A stretch of 64,000 nt of DNA from Lineus longissimus (taxonomy: Eukaryota > Nemertea > Pilidiophora > Heteronemertea > Lineidae), in NCBI RefSeq assembly GCF_910592395.1, contig NC_088319.1:8310001-8374000 (forward strand), written 5' to 3'. The position numbers and the translations under genes are program-made. Shown here piece by piece: positions 10,754 to 21,162 of this stretch (the first letter of the stretch is position 1; the number at the start of each line of letters is the position of its first letter). Under the pieces are notes generated by a model that searched no databases, had not been told where the DNA came from, and worked only from the letters and a program-made list of their open reading frames with translations.

Positions 10754-11577
10754 CAGAAGTATTAAGGTAGCAGGAAGGGTTGGGCGTTTGTGGTTTCTGA
10801 GTCTGAGGGGGTTGGTGTCTGTTGACTGTGCTTTAAGAGAGACTAGGCATGGCGCCAGTCTCTCTTAAAGCACAGTCAACAGGCATTTGGTCTCAGTATT
10901 TGGGAAAGTACAGAATCAAGCCAGCTCAGAGAGCAATGATTGAGTGATGCTGTGGACAAGTCCAATGATACTGCATCAGTCACGACCAACTTCTCATCAG
11001 AAAGAGTCACCATCAGCATATTCAATGTTCAGTTCCAACCTGTACCAGTCCAATGCACGCCTGTCATGGTCAGCAGTGGTCAGCTTAGCACGATATGGAA
11101 CATTCTTCCGAAACTCAAGCGAGGGAAGTCTGCTCATTAGCATATCTCGCGCACTGCTCCTTCTGGTCAAACATCATAGTGAAATCGTAATGGAAAACGT
11201 CTGGCTTTGTCCCAGACTAATAAGTGAAGAACTAATAGGTAAAGAACTTCTACTTGCGCGAGACTGCTGTGATGAAATTATCATTGCAGAGACTCCGGTG
11301 ACGTACACATATATTTTTTACAATCAAAAATGCCCTCAAAAGACGACATGGAATGATTATTTTATTGATATTTCCTACTATATACCTTCCAATTATCACT
11401 TTATACAAATAGATCGGCGTTAGGTCGCATGCTTTTCTTTCCTGGTGACACTATAAAGCAAAATAGTTGCAACCCCGTAAATGCGCTATAAGTCCAATAA
11501 AAGTGACGGTGACCCGTTATAAATGTTTCGCCAGCTTTGCTTTTTTGTCGCTACGCGGCGCGTTGGGCCCTTGCGTA
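10754..11577 (+). mobile_element. Unnamed element, + copy of an inverted pair
   Basis: Homologous in reverse complement to 12683-13229. Outer ends share about 46 bp (AGAAGTATTAAGGTAGCAGG... at 10755-10800 versus its complement 13183-13228). Internal blocks also match, for example 11205-11400 against 12700-12880 and the end block GCTACGCGGCGCGTTGGG at 11551-11568 against 12690-12710. Superfamily unknown; no transposase frame. Frames 10940-11423 fall inside it and look like chance. It carries a 26-bp perfect hairpin at 10819-10882. Confidence 0.6.
10819..10882. repeat. 26-bp perfect inverted repeat with 12-base loop
   Basis: Arms 10819-10844 and 10857-10882 (CTGTTGACTGTGCTTTAAGA... and its exact complement) surround the loop AGGCATGGCGCC. 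It would form a long hairpin in DNA or in the FTSJ1 primary transcript. It has no counterpart in the inverted copy of the element. Whether it is a microRNA-like precursor or simply a fold-back insertion cannot be told. Confidence 0.85.
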
Positions 11578-12682
11578 TAGGCACTTCAAATCTTGGATTT
11601 GACATGAACAGCACAGGAAATGCTGCTGACAGAAAAACTTTGTGTGGTTGGACTCAAATTCAGCTCACCAGGGGGGCAAAAAGCGTAAATTACAAAACAA
11701 GTTTTTGTCGCTTTATTCCGGCTGATAGAAGCTTGAAATAAAGTTGAAAAGGTCTGCATTGTATAGAAGTTTTTTTATAAAATAGATTAGTTTCGATTTA
11801 TATCACCAGTTGGCGGTACTGAGCAAAAATGTCGTTTGACCCAGTTGACCCTAGTTTGAATTTCCTGCCCTGAACTGACATATATTTCCATCCCTGTAAG
11901 AATTGGCCGCCAATATCGCCGCGTAGTGCGTGATTCGCTCCAACACAATGTATAATGTACAGTGACTTTCGAACATGGAAGCTAGTAGTGGTTTCGACCT
12001 TTTAATTTCGACCAGATTGATTTTGGGTTAGTGACAAATTTTATATTTTAAGCCATTTCTGAAATTAATTATGATACGCAAGGCTCGAAATAAGCGGTTT
12101 CATATCGCAACATGCGACCGAATAATTCGAACTTTCGAGTCGAACGCCCGAAGTCAAAATTAAAACTGCGAAAAGCTGTTGACAATTGCTAGATTTGTGT
12201 ATGCAAGTTTGTTGGTGATGGGAAGATATGTATATTCGGCAAAGTGACTTTGGAGAGCGCCCAACTTATGTCATCACTTAGATTTCATTATGTTGGTCCA
12301 AATGGGAGGCAGGACCCACATGACCTTATAATTATGTATTCTCACACAAGGTGACCACGTTTGAGAATGTTTATTATTTCCCAAATGACGATTTTCTGTA
12401 CATTAAAAATTCATTATTAGGGTTTTAGCCTTCGAAATGAGTTGGGGATGAAGAGAGTTGCCAAGTTGATTGATGTTTTTGAGATATTAGTTAAGATAAA
12501 GAAAATCATGTTAGACAAATATTTCTTTATTTCTCTCATCAGGTATAGAAATGTCAGCCCTTCAGCAGCAAAATTTATAAACATTTGCAAAAAATTCCTC
12601 CCCAAATTCTCAAGTTGCTAATCAAATGAAGCTGCTGAAAAGCAAAATTGCTCCAGGTCCAAAAAAAGTTATTTCAAGCCTT
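11578..12682. other. Spacer between inverted element copies
   Basis: Begins with a degraded dispersed-repeat piece (GGCACTTCAAATC, GCTCACCAGGGGGGCAAA near 11665). The rest, about 11750-12680, is AT-rich and I recognise nothing in it. Confidence 0.5.
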
Positions 12683-13229
12683 GACGCAAGGACCCAACGC
12701 GCCGCGTAGCGGCAAAATATCGGAGGAAATGTTGATAAATTATCATTCCTTATCGTCTTTTGAGAGCATTTTTAATTGTAAAAAGTATATGCCTACATCA
12801 CTGAATCTCTGCAATAGTCATTTTTATCACAGTAGTCTCGCGCAGCCAGACCTTCTTCACTTATTAGTCTCGCGCAAGCCAGGCATTCATTGTACTAGAC
12901 CTAGATGTTTTCCACCACAATGTATCTGGGCGGAAGAAACACTGCGCAAGATTACCTCGAGCTGGAGATAAGAATAGATTATGCTAATGATCATACTTCC
13001 ACATTAAGTTTTCCCAGAGTGGTGCATATGTTGCGAAGCTACTTAGCCTAATATCATTAGGCCCCGCGTAGTGGCGCTGAGGCGGCCACTGTAATCAAGA
13101 GAGTGGTTGAGTCACTCAATGTTATGATGGACCGAACCAAACTTGCTTACATTTTCGCATTGCTACAATGAAAGACCTACAATCAGAAACCACAAATGCC
13201 CACCCCTTCCTGCTACCTTAATACTTCTG
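12683..13229 (-). mobile_element. Unnamed element, - copy of the inverted pair
   Basis: Reverse-complement partner of 10754-11577, shorter and partly diverged. It includes the outer end CTTCTGG at 13229 and the GCGCCGCGTAGCGGC block at about 12696-12711. The stretch 13060-13085 (CCTAATATCATTAGGCCCCGCGTAGTGGCGCTGA) resembles one inside the TTCGCC element near 14450, hinting at a further shared module. Confidence 0.55.
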
Positions 13230-13759
13230 GTAATGAAACTTCACACATTCATAGAAAAGATTCAGCACAATTTGTTCATAAGCTCTGTAAGCGACGGGTT
13301 CAAACCAATTTGGTAAAAATAACCTTTGAATCGAGTCGACCTTCTTTTCGAAATATTGAAGCTAGGATGAATTGTACAGTAAACGCAACATTACGAATAT
13401 GACAAATTTTAACTCTTTTCACAGCTTGTTTTTCGATTTCAAGCTCTTGCTGTCCATCCTTGATGATTCAGCAGTCATTATATTCAATTATTTTACATTT
13501 TCACCCACAATTTATTTAGATATCATGCTTTTTATCGCCCGACAAAACTAGGTTTAATTTATGCTCAAGCAGACGAAACGATCATGTGCTAAGTCACTGT
13601 CAACTAAAGTTGTAAAAATGAGGGCTGAGTATCTGATCTAAACAGTGTCAAAGTCCAGCTCTAAAAGATGGATTGCTCAACAAATAACTCTTGTCACATA
13701 GCAGAACTAATGTGAACAAGCAAGACAATGATCAACATTGTTCTGAAGTCATGGGGTAA
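13230..13759. other. Intron 1 DNA, nothing recognised
   Basis: No reading frame, hairpin or repeat relationship recognised over this roughly 530-bp stretch. Confidence 0.4.
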
Positions 13760-14967
13760 GGGGCCTTGTCCAAATTATTCGCCGAAATTCACCGGCGAAT
13801 TTCTGGCGAATTTACGGCGAATTTTTACAAGTTCGCCAAAATTCGCCAAAACCTCCTCAAAAATCGTCAAAAATTCGCCGGAAAGTTTGCCAGAAATCGC
13901 CTAGAATTTGCCATAAAATCGCCATAAATTCGCCGAGAATTCGCCATAAAATCGCCACAAATTCGCCGGAAAATCGCCACAAATTCACCGGAAAATCGCC
14001 ACAAATTCGCCGGAAATTCGCCACTAATTCGCCAAAATTTCGCTGAGAAATCGCCGCTGGTATTTCAATGAACTTCGCCGAAATTCGCCGATCGAAATAT
14101 ATCTGGCTCAAATTCGCCACAGATCGCTACAATCTGGCGAAAATCACCTCCTCGCCGGTTCCTCATTGCAATGTCGTAAAAATAGAAGATCTGTAGCTAC
14201 CTTGTGTTGGATTATAAAAAATATTGGCCAAAAATAGTACATCCACTGTCAATGTAGAACTGACTGTTCAATGCACGTCTACAGAGCAAAAACATTATAA
14301 TTATTACTATAGTCCAGGTAACCTCGACCGCCGGGGCTGCGTCGATTCACTAGGAATAAAGCCCAATGTACAGCCAATGTACAGAGCACTGAGAAATACT
14401 GAACGCTCCGGTATTCAGTAGGTACGAGGATACCTGGGAATCCCCAGCCTAATACCATTAGTCCCCACGGTGGCGCTGAATTTGCTGCCTTGGGATCTCA
14501 CTTATGTTCGTTTATCTGGTCGCGCCTTGTATCATAGGATAGGAATAAGTAAATAACCACATTAACGAGGCAAAAAACACTAACTGGTGAGCTGCGACTG
14601 CTTTCTGGTATAAAAATGCGCCCAAAAATACGGAAATTCGCCAGATTTCGGCGATTTTCACTTCGCCTCTCCTCGTCGAAATTTGCCTGGTATAAATTTC
14701 GCCAACGTTCAATCGTCGAAAAATCGTCGGGAATTCACCGAAAGTTCGCCTGAAATTCGCCTGCAATTCGCCTGAAATTCGCCATAAAATCGCCGCTAAT
14801 TCGCCACAAATTCGCCGAACTTCACCTTCAAAATCGCCCAAACTTCGCCAAACATCGTCAGAACTTCGCCAAAATTCTCCGGAGACTTTCGGCGAATTTA
14901 AGGCGAATTTGTGGCGTTTTTGGGGCGAATTACGGCGAATTTCGGCGAATAATTTGGACAAGGCCCC
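13760..14967. mobile_element. TIR element saturated with TTCGCC, TAA target duplication
   Basis: A 1208-bp element with terminal inverted repeats of about 32 bp (GGGGCCTTGTCCAAATTATT..., ending TTCGCCGAAATTC) and flanking TAA at 13757-13759 and 14968-14970. The two flanks of the interior are packed with ATTCGCC/GGCGAAT words, one orientation on each side. The frames at 13857-14120 and 14512-15084 are artefacts of this word repetition. A 3-bp TAA/TTA duplication fits the PIF/Harbinger superfamily, but no transposase is present. A smaller inverted pair (CCAGGTAACCTCG 14314 / CGAGGATACCTGG 14426) is nested inside. Relative: 61158-62654. Confidence 0.8.
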
Positions 14968-15109
14968 TAAGGTTGACAATGTAAATAAACAGCGCAATTG
15001 ACGATCTACTCTGAGACTTGAAATGTCAACAAATAACACATGTACACTGTACATAGTACAATGCATCCAACAGGGGCTGATCATCAGGCTCTTATTATAT
15101 TCTCAATCA
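14968..15109. other. Short spacer
   Basis: Nothing recognised. Confidence 0.3.
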
Positions 15110-16012
15110 TATTAATGAACTTCCTTGATCATTAGCACTTCCTCTGTAGTTCCTACCTTTACCTTTATCAATAATCATTAGGGCTTTATCAGTTGTTGTA
15201 GGTCTTGTATTATAAAACTTGGCTATCAAAATTTAAATGTTTTCTTATCATGTTTTACAGGAATACTCTACAGCTGCATTTGAACGATTTTGGTTACACA
15301 GATCACCGAGGGAGAGGAGCTGAGCTACACTCATACTTATAGAACCAAACGAACACCTTGCACCTCCCATCCAACTTCAGTGCTCACCCGCGCGGTCAAC
15401 AGAAGAACCAGTCAATTCTATTATGTCATTCTTTTTCACTGTAATACTCACCTCAAAATTGATTAAATAAAGAAAACCTTATGTGGTAGTTCAAAAAATC
15501 AAGTGTATCTGTTAATTTTTTTCAGGCTAAAAAATTATCATACCCCTTGGTCCTCACCTTGCACTTTGAAACTATTGGTTGTCCCTGATGTAAAGCCGAT
15601 GGTAATTACTGCATGGCTGTACCGCTGTAGGCTGGACCATGTTCACTGGACTGGTTTGTCGCAACAAACCTGCACTTCAAAGGAATTTATGTAAAGGATC
15701 AGACTGTTTCTGGTTATGACCATGCATCTACTGGGCTGGTTTGTCTCAACCTTCACTTCAAAGGATTTGATGTTAACATCCTTAACTGGTTGCCCAAAGG
15801 TTGTGACTGCGCATCGATTACTGGACTGGTTTTTCACAACCTGCATTTCAAAGGAATTGATACGAAGGTCCAGACTACATTTATTATATGATGCACTTGT
15901 CCTAGGTTCTGACCATGCATCTGATGGACTGGTTTGTCTCCAGCTGATTTTCAACAGATTGATGTCAAGGTCCACACTGCAGAAGATACTGGTTGTCTAA
16001 TTGGTTGTGACT
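15110..16012 (+). repeat. Dispersed repeat R2 with polyA-like block and ~95-bp minisatellite, copy 1
   Basis: Shares with 28945-29480 the order: CTTCCTTGATCATTAGCAC, 'atgttttacag' (a splice-acceptor-like site), a GGAGAGGAGCTGAGC block, TTTTTCACTGTAATACT, ATTGAATAAAGAAAAC (AATAAA-type signal), then a tandem array of about 95-bp units containing GGACTGGTTTGTC...CTTCAAAGGAATTGAT...AAGGTCCAGACT. About four units are present at 15640-16010. The structure (acceptor, short exon-like block, polyA signal) recalls a retroposed terminal exon, but no protein is recognised. Confidence 0.65.
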
Positions 16013-16257
16013 TTTGAAGGAATAAGAGGAATAAAAAGGCAAAATACTCGAACAAAAATACTTGCCTCTATTTATATAAAAGTTTGAAATATTTGTTAAT
16101 TGTTTTTCGCCATCCTTGTTAATCTTGAAGTAACAATGTGAAATTTTTCAAATTTGTGTTGACACACAGGGTGTCTCATGCATTGTGCTGCATCAAATTC
16201 TGATCTTTAAAACTGTGTGAGATGTTACTAAATCAATTTTTTGTTGTACGAATATAG

Positions 16258-16327
16258 GTGTAAAAAAAGTGGTTGACCTCTGTGCTGCCCCAGGAAGTTG
16301 GAGTCAAGTCTTATCAAGAAAACTAAG
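16258..16327 (+). CDS. FTSJ1: FTSJ1 coding exon 2 (SAM-binding motif I)
   Basis: Acceptor ATATAG at 16252-16257, donor AAG|GTATGC at 16327/16328. Encodes residues 41-63 and two bases of codon 64. It contains the cofactor-binding motif D47-L-C-A-A-P-G-S-W55, followed by S-Q-V-L-S-R-K-L, near-identical to known animal FTSJ1. Phase in is 1 and phase out is 2; it joins exons 1 and 3 without a break. A decayed duplicate follows 90 bp downstream. Confidence 0.97.
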
Positions 16328-16417
16328 GTATGCCTTGTTGCAAATTGTCTTGCTTTTGCATAGAATCGTAGAGAAATGGCAGTTTGGTGATAGGCCTTAG
16401 CTTTACACCTGGACAAA

Positions 16418-16482
16418 AGTAGCCTGGTTGACCTATGTGCTGCCCAAGGAAGTTGGATTCAAGTCTTATCAAGAAAACTAAG
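16418..16482 (+). pseudogene. Decayed tandem copy of FTSJ1 exon 2
   Basis: About 60 bp is almost identical to exon 2 (GGTTGACCTATGTGCTGCCC... through AAGAAAACTAAG|GTATTC), and the donor-side intron sequence is duplicated too (TTGCAAATTGTCTTGCTTTTG in both). Differences include Pro to Gln in the motif I position equivalent to P52 and Ser to Ile after the Trp. The upstream AG at 16421-16422 would enter in the wrong phase. Use in place of exon 2 would therefore break the frame. I call it a non-functional exon duplication. Confidence 0.85.
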
Positions 16483-16751
16483 GTATTCCATGTATGGCAT
16501 GTATGTGGCATGTTGCAAATTGTCTTGCTTTTGTGTAGAATCATAGAGAAGTGGAAGTTAGGTAGTTGGCCACGGCCTTACGCCTTAGGCCTTGTCTACA
16601 TCAGGAAACTTTGTGTTTAGTTGTGTTGGCCCCAAAAGGTCTGCATGGGTTTGGTAATGTGCACTTGTTGCAAAACACCATCAAACAGCAGCAAGCGTTT
16701 TGTCGAATTGTTTGGAGATATTCATTCTTGAAATTTTGTTCAATGTTAAAT

Positions 16752-17625
16752 TTTTGGCTCATCGCGTGAGCCTATATGATGATGTGGCATCCGTCATCGT
16801 TGTCGCCGTCGTCCATCTTCAGCGTATGTTAGCGCGGCAGGTTTCGTAACCGCTTGAGGTCTGGACTTAAAACTTGTACACATGTACCCTTGGGCCCTGG
16901 GGCGATTCACACCAAATTTCATTCCGAAATTTTTTTCTTGGTTTGCAACCGGGGGTAATGCAAAAACACTAAACGTGTAGTAGGACCCAAGATTTTGGTA
17001 GAATTTTCATGAAATTTGTTTGGTAGGTACTCCCACATAGGGTACATCACATATCGTAGGGGTTTTTGATTTAACCCACTCTTCAAGGTCACCGAGGTCA
17101 ATGTTCACTAAATCACCGATAGGTGGCACGTTTCATTTCTATTTGAGCTAGAAGATTCAGAACTTGTGTTGACATGTATCTAGGGACCCTCTATTCTACC
17201 TCAAATATTTAGCCTGCTCGGACATAAAATTTGGCCACCAGGGGGCCATCTTGAAAATTAAACAAAGCCATTTTACTCTGAAACTAATCATTAGATTAAT
17301 CATTGGATTGCAACCAAATTTCAGTTGCTTATGTATCTATGTACCAATATCCCAAATTTTCAGTACAATCCGTCAACCGATATGGTTGCTGGGCGGCCAT
17401 CTTGAAAATTAAACATAGTCCATTACTCCAAAAGTAATGATCGGATTACAACCAAATTTCAGGTGATAATGTATCTATGTACTCTTAAAAATGTCCCCAA
17501 TTTTTAGTCAAATCCGATTACCAATATGGCTGCCAGGGGGCCACCTTGAAAATTAAACAAATTCCTATTAATCCAAAACTAATGATCGGATTTCAAGCAA
17601 ATTTCATGTGATTATGTAAGGTAAA
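16752..17625 (+). repeat. Dispersed repeat, palindromic-head subfamily, with ~147-bp tandem tail
   Basis: Head TTGGCTCATCGCGTGAGCC is a hairpin (GGCTCA/TGAGCC), followed by GTCGCCGTCGTCC. It has a DR3 variant AAGGTCACCGAGGTCA near 17084 and a CTCF-like TGGCCACCAGGGGGC at 17232-17246. Three tandem units of about 147 bp follow (CCATCTTGAAAATTAAACA at about 17246, 17396 and 17540). Confidence 0.7.
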
Positions 17626-17689
17626 ATGGGGTATTTGTAGCCCCGGTCTTATTGCCAATATACCCTGTGAACTCTGGATTACACACACC

Positions 17690-18190
17690 GTCAAATTGGT
17701 GCAATAGACCTCGGAATTTCGCGGTCACCTGAGGTGACGAATAGTTGTTTGGGTCTAATTTCATCTCGGCACAACTGACTCAATAGATCGCGGTTGGCTG
17801 GTTTTACAAACAACCTGATGACTTCGTTTGACCACCTGTGTTTCAGTAGTCCAGTTTGGTATGCGAATCTTGGCAGCAATGCTTGTAACTATGTCAGGGG
17901 TGGGCCAACTATCACCAATTCGAGAGCCTATTTGGAGTCTGAGGGAATTTCCGTCGGGATTTCAACTTCGATAAATTCCCCTGGCCACACTGTAGTTGAG
18001 GTGGGCAGGGCGCGAATAATGTGGGCGGCACGAACAGCATGACGGTTGAGTGATTTACTTACTGAACCATAGTTATAAACAGTACCGTCACCTAAGATGA
18101 CCTGATGTTTAGCTGGTTGTTCTGCAATGTCATTGTACTCAATAAAAGGTATCCAAGCCAGAATGTCAACTTCGTTTTGCACTCTGCTTT
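17690..18190 (-). pseudogene. Retroelement polyprotein fragment
   Basis: A broken - strand frame (18182-17928, then a shifted frame 17879-17691). The translation ...DGTVYNYGSVSKSLNRHAVR... followed by ...IRIPNWT... and a K-R-H/S block resembles the region between protease and reverse transcriptase of LTR-type polyproteins seen in marine invertebrates. Assignment is from general recall of the family, not from a diagnostic catalytic motif. At least one frameshift is present, so it is not functional. Confidence 0.35.
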
Positions 18191-18269
18191 CGTGTCCAGT
18201 GAACAGTACTCTGAGATGACTCTACAAGCTTGAGGGGTCAAAAGAGTGCAAAAATCTCAACAAATGTGC

Positions 18270-18435
18270 CATTTTTGGCTCACCTCGTGAGCCTATGTGA
18301 TGAAGTGCCATCCATTGTCGTCCACCGGCGGTGTATGTCAGCGCATCACATTTCGTTATCGCTTAAGATCTGGACTTAAAAATTCAGTGTGTTCGACTGA
18401 AATTCGGCTCACCAGGGGGCATAAACCGTAACTCC
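18270..18435 (+). repeat. Dispersed repeat head, truncated
   Basis: TTTTTGGCTCACCTCGTGAGCC (hairpin head), GTCGTCCACCGGCGG, then GGCTCACCAGGGGGCATAA. It is cut at about 18433, where BEL/Pao sequence begins. Confidence 0.6.
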
Positions 18436-18529
18436 ATGACTCTTCAGTAGAGACAAGAACTCTTGAGTTCCATCTCTTCCAAATCTTCGTCACAATTTAT
18501 TGTACGTATTTCCACCTTGCTCGGGGATT

Positions 18530-19376
18530 AGCGTCTTCTTCTTCCAGAACCCCTGGGGCTAGTTGCCCTCCAGCCTGACCAACCAGGAAGTGGTTGGGAG
18601 TCAGGACCTGTTCATCTGATACATCCGAACTACTGTAGGCAAGCGGTCGAGAAATCAACAGCCCCCTCGACTTCTACAACAGCTGTCAACAGCTCCTCAT
18701 CTATCAATCGTACATCTCCCAATATGGCTTTTAGGGACTTCTTGGCTGATTTGATCATGGATTCAAATATCCCACCATGATGAGGTCCCAATCGGGGATT
18801 GAACCGCCATGCAATTCTTCGGTTTGCCGCATCCGAAATCAGTCTGCCAGCATCCATAGACTCAACAAGCTTCCGTAATTCCCTGATTGCACCCACGAAA
18901 TTACTCCCATTATCTGAGATGACCAATTCTGGTTTCCTGCGTCGGGCTACCATCCTCGAAAAAGGATTGAGAAATCCTCGAAATGCACAGCACGTGAGGT
19001 GGTGCATGTGAACAAACAAAGCCATCTCTTATCTGTCTTGTTTCTAGAAATCTTGACAATGTACGGACCTCCGTAATCCACATAGACCCGTGCAAATGCT
19101 CGCAGGGGGATTGTCACTCAATAAGCTGGCAATGGAGCCTGTTCTTAGCCTTATCTGTTGCGATGTTTGTTGCTTTAGCTTCTTGCACATCACACAATCA
19201 TTCAGTACTTTCTTCACCTGCTCCCGTCCATGGACTATCCAGTACCTTTGACGTAGGTCCGACAAGGTAGCGTAGACACCTCTGGGGTGACGTCCTATTC
19301 CTAATTCTCCATGATATCTTCGAATGAGTAGAGTGGACAGGTGAGAGTCTGATGGCAAAATCAGGGGGTGCTTCAC
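18530..19376 (-). pseudogene. BEL/Pao integrase remnant
   Basis: 19376-19044 carries the zinc-binding region (RRYHGELGIGRHPRG, then GREQVKK and C-V-M-C). A shifted frame at 19025-18630 carries the core with S-D-N-G-S-N-F (second Asp of DDE) and G-I-F-E-S (Glu). Beyond it another frame reads into the 'PNHFLVGQAGGQLAPG' linker near 18560-18600. At least three frames are needed, so it is inactive. Confidence 0.8.
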
Positions 19377-20100
19377 TTCAAAAGGGAGCTTCGAGTTCTC
19401 CAGTCGTCATCCTGCTCAATAGTTCAGTTAATTATCTCCACAGCTCCACAACTTCATTCACGATGTCCTCAGAATTTAGGGAGTCATCTGCATACATCCG
19501 ATTGAGACACGCTCCTGCTACTATGGGGAACTCCGCTGCATTATCCTCAGCATGTTTCTTGATCAGAAATTGTGCAAGAAACGATGACGCCCTATCCCCA
19601 AATGGCAAGCAGACTGACTTGTAGACCTCTACTTGTTTCTCTGTATCTAGATCTCTCCATAATATTCGGTGTTACTTGGTGTTTTCAGCCTCCAGCTCTA
19701 CCTGGCTGAACATTTCCTTAATGTCTGCAACCAAGGCCACTAATCCCTATCTAAATTGGATGAGGCTATCCACAATGTCCAGTTGCAACCTGGGGCCAGT
19801 CATCATTTCATCGTTGAGGCTCTTTCCAGCTTGGGTGGCAGCTCCATCGAATACAACTCCGACCTTAGTAGTGAATCGATCCTCCCGGACTACAGCGAAA
19901 TGAGGGTAATACAAGCCAGGTGTATTCTCATCCTCTTCAGATATCCCTCGGATGTAGCCCTTATCTATGTTGTTCTGGAATGTCTCTCTGTACTTCGCAG
20001 CAACCTCAGGTTTTCTGAGCAGACTTTTCTCCAAGTTTTCCAGTCGTCCTGCTGACTGTTTCATTATCCAGTAGACTTGGTCTATCCTCATTGCAGGGGA
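19377..20100 (-). pseudogene. BEL/Pao reverse transcriptase remnant, RNase H deleted
   Basis: The - strand frame 20091-19747 holds the RT N-terminal region (YYPHFAVVREDRFTTKVGVV, then FDGAA). In another frame at about 19500 there is a Y-A-D-D box flanked by NRM and SLNS. The zinc-binding integrase follows after only about 130 bases, where roughly 1 kb of thumb and RNase H would be expected: an internal deletion. Confidence 0.75.
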
Positions 20101-20289
20101 TTTTTACTCGATATCGCTCTCCTGCGAATGTGATGGATTCTGAGCCTTTTTTTAAAGGTGTTTTTTCTTCTGGGGTATGAGCTTTGGTTAGTTTGTGTAC
20201 GATGCCCATATCCCACAAACTTCTACTGATCCATCCAGGCTAGACACACTGAGTGTCCCAAATCCACTAGATACCTGGGTATATTCATT

Positions 20290-20680
20290 CACTGGAGTGG
20301 AAAGTGTTAGATCGTTTGTTCCACCGTCAATCCTAGTGACCTGGCCATGTCTGTTTTCAGATAAGACGAATCCGACCCATCGTCAAGAAAAGCGTAAATC
20401 TTCCGATTACATCCTTTACTATCTTTAACATACACAGATAGTACACGGAGGGCTACCTTGGTTGTTTGTATCTTGCCATCTGATCAAATGCCAAATGCAT
20501 TGTGAGGCTTGTCTATTTTTTCCTTGGTTGTGTCGGTGGTCATTGGATTCGATCCATGCAGGCTTTGATGGTGTGTTCTTATACAGTCATCCACCCCACA
20601 TTTCTTAGACACACCACACTGTAGTCCTCGATGTCCTCTCTGTTGGCACCTGTAACAAAGTCCTTTTTCTTAGGCTGATT
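20290..20680 (-). pseudogene. BEL/Pao zinc knuckle and aspartic protease remnant
   Basis: About 20660-20560 encodes C-Y-R-C-x4-H-x4-C followed by a second Cys/His cluster (C-x4-C-x3-H). About 20390-20340 encodes the retropepsin-type motif F-L-D-D-G-S-D-S-S-Y. Frame interruptions lie on both sides. Confidence 0.7.
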
Positions 20681-21162
20681 TCCATCTATCCTATATCTTT
20701 GCTTCCGTCCATATCCTGCACTTTGATACAGCATGCTTCTCTTCACAAAGGGGACAACCCTGTGGTACCGTGTTGGAGTATTGTGCAGCTGACACCGCAC
20801 TCTCATGTGTCTGTTGCTTCCTTGTTGTAGGGTTTCTCATGTCCTTTTTGTCTGGTCCAGTGCCGGTAGCATGTGACCTGCTTTTGAATTTCCATTTTTC
20901 CTTAAACTTGTCGTTGGACGTTTTTCTGTGTTTATCATATGGCCGTTCAAAGCTCAGATATCTCTATACGGATCGCTGCCTGTCGATTTAACCATGTTGT
21001 AAATGTTTCTAAGCCTTCATCCTGCTTCTCAGCCACCTCGTTTTGGTACTGGAAAAGGAGTCGATTTGGCATTTTGTGCAGTACCACTGTGTAGAGATGG
21101 TCGAAGTTCCTTTTAGCTCATTACCTCGTCCAGAGTCCCTCAGTTTTGTTGGTAAATTCTGC

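Noticed and set aside
13857-15084. ORFs of 87 and 190 codons in the TTCGCC element
   Set aside because: Translations are I-L-W-R-I-L-G-E-F type repeats created by the TTCGCC words; no protein family is supported.
16418-16482. Functional mutually exclusive alternative exon 2 of FTSJ1
   Set aside because: The available AG enters in the wrong phase and the motif I Pro is lost, so a working enzyme isoform is unlikely.
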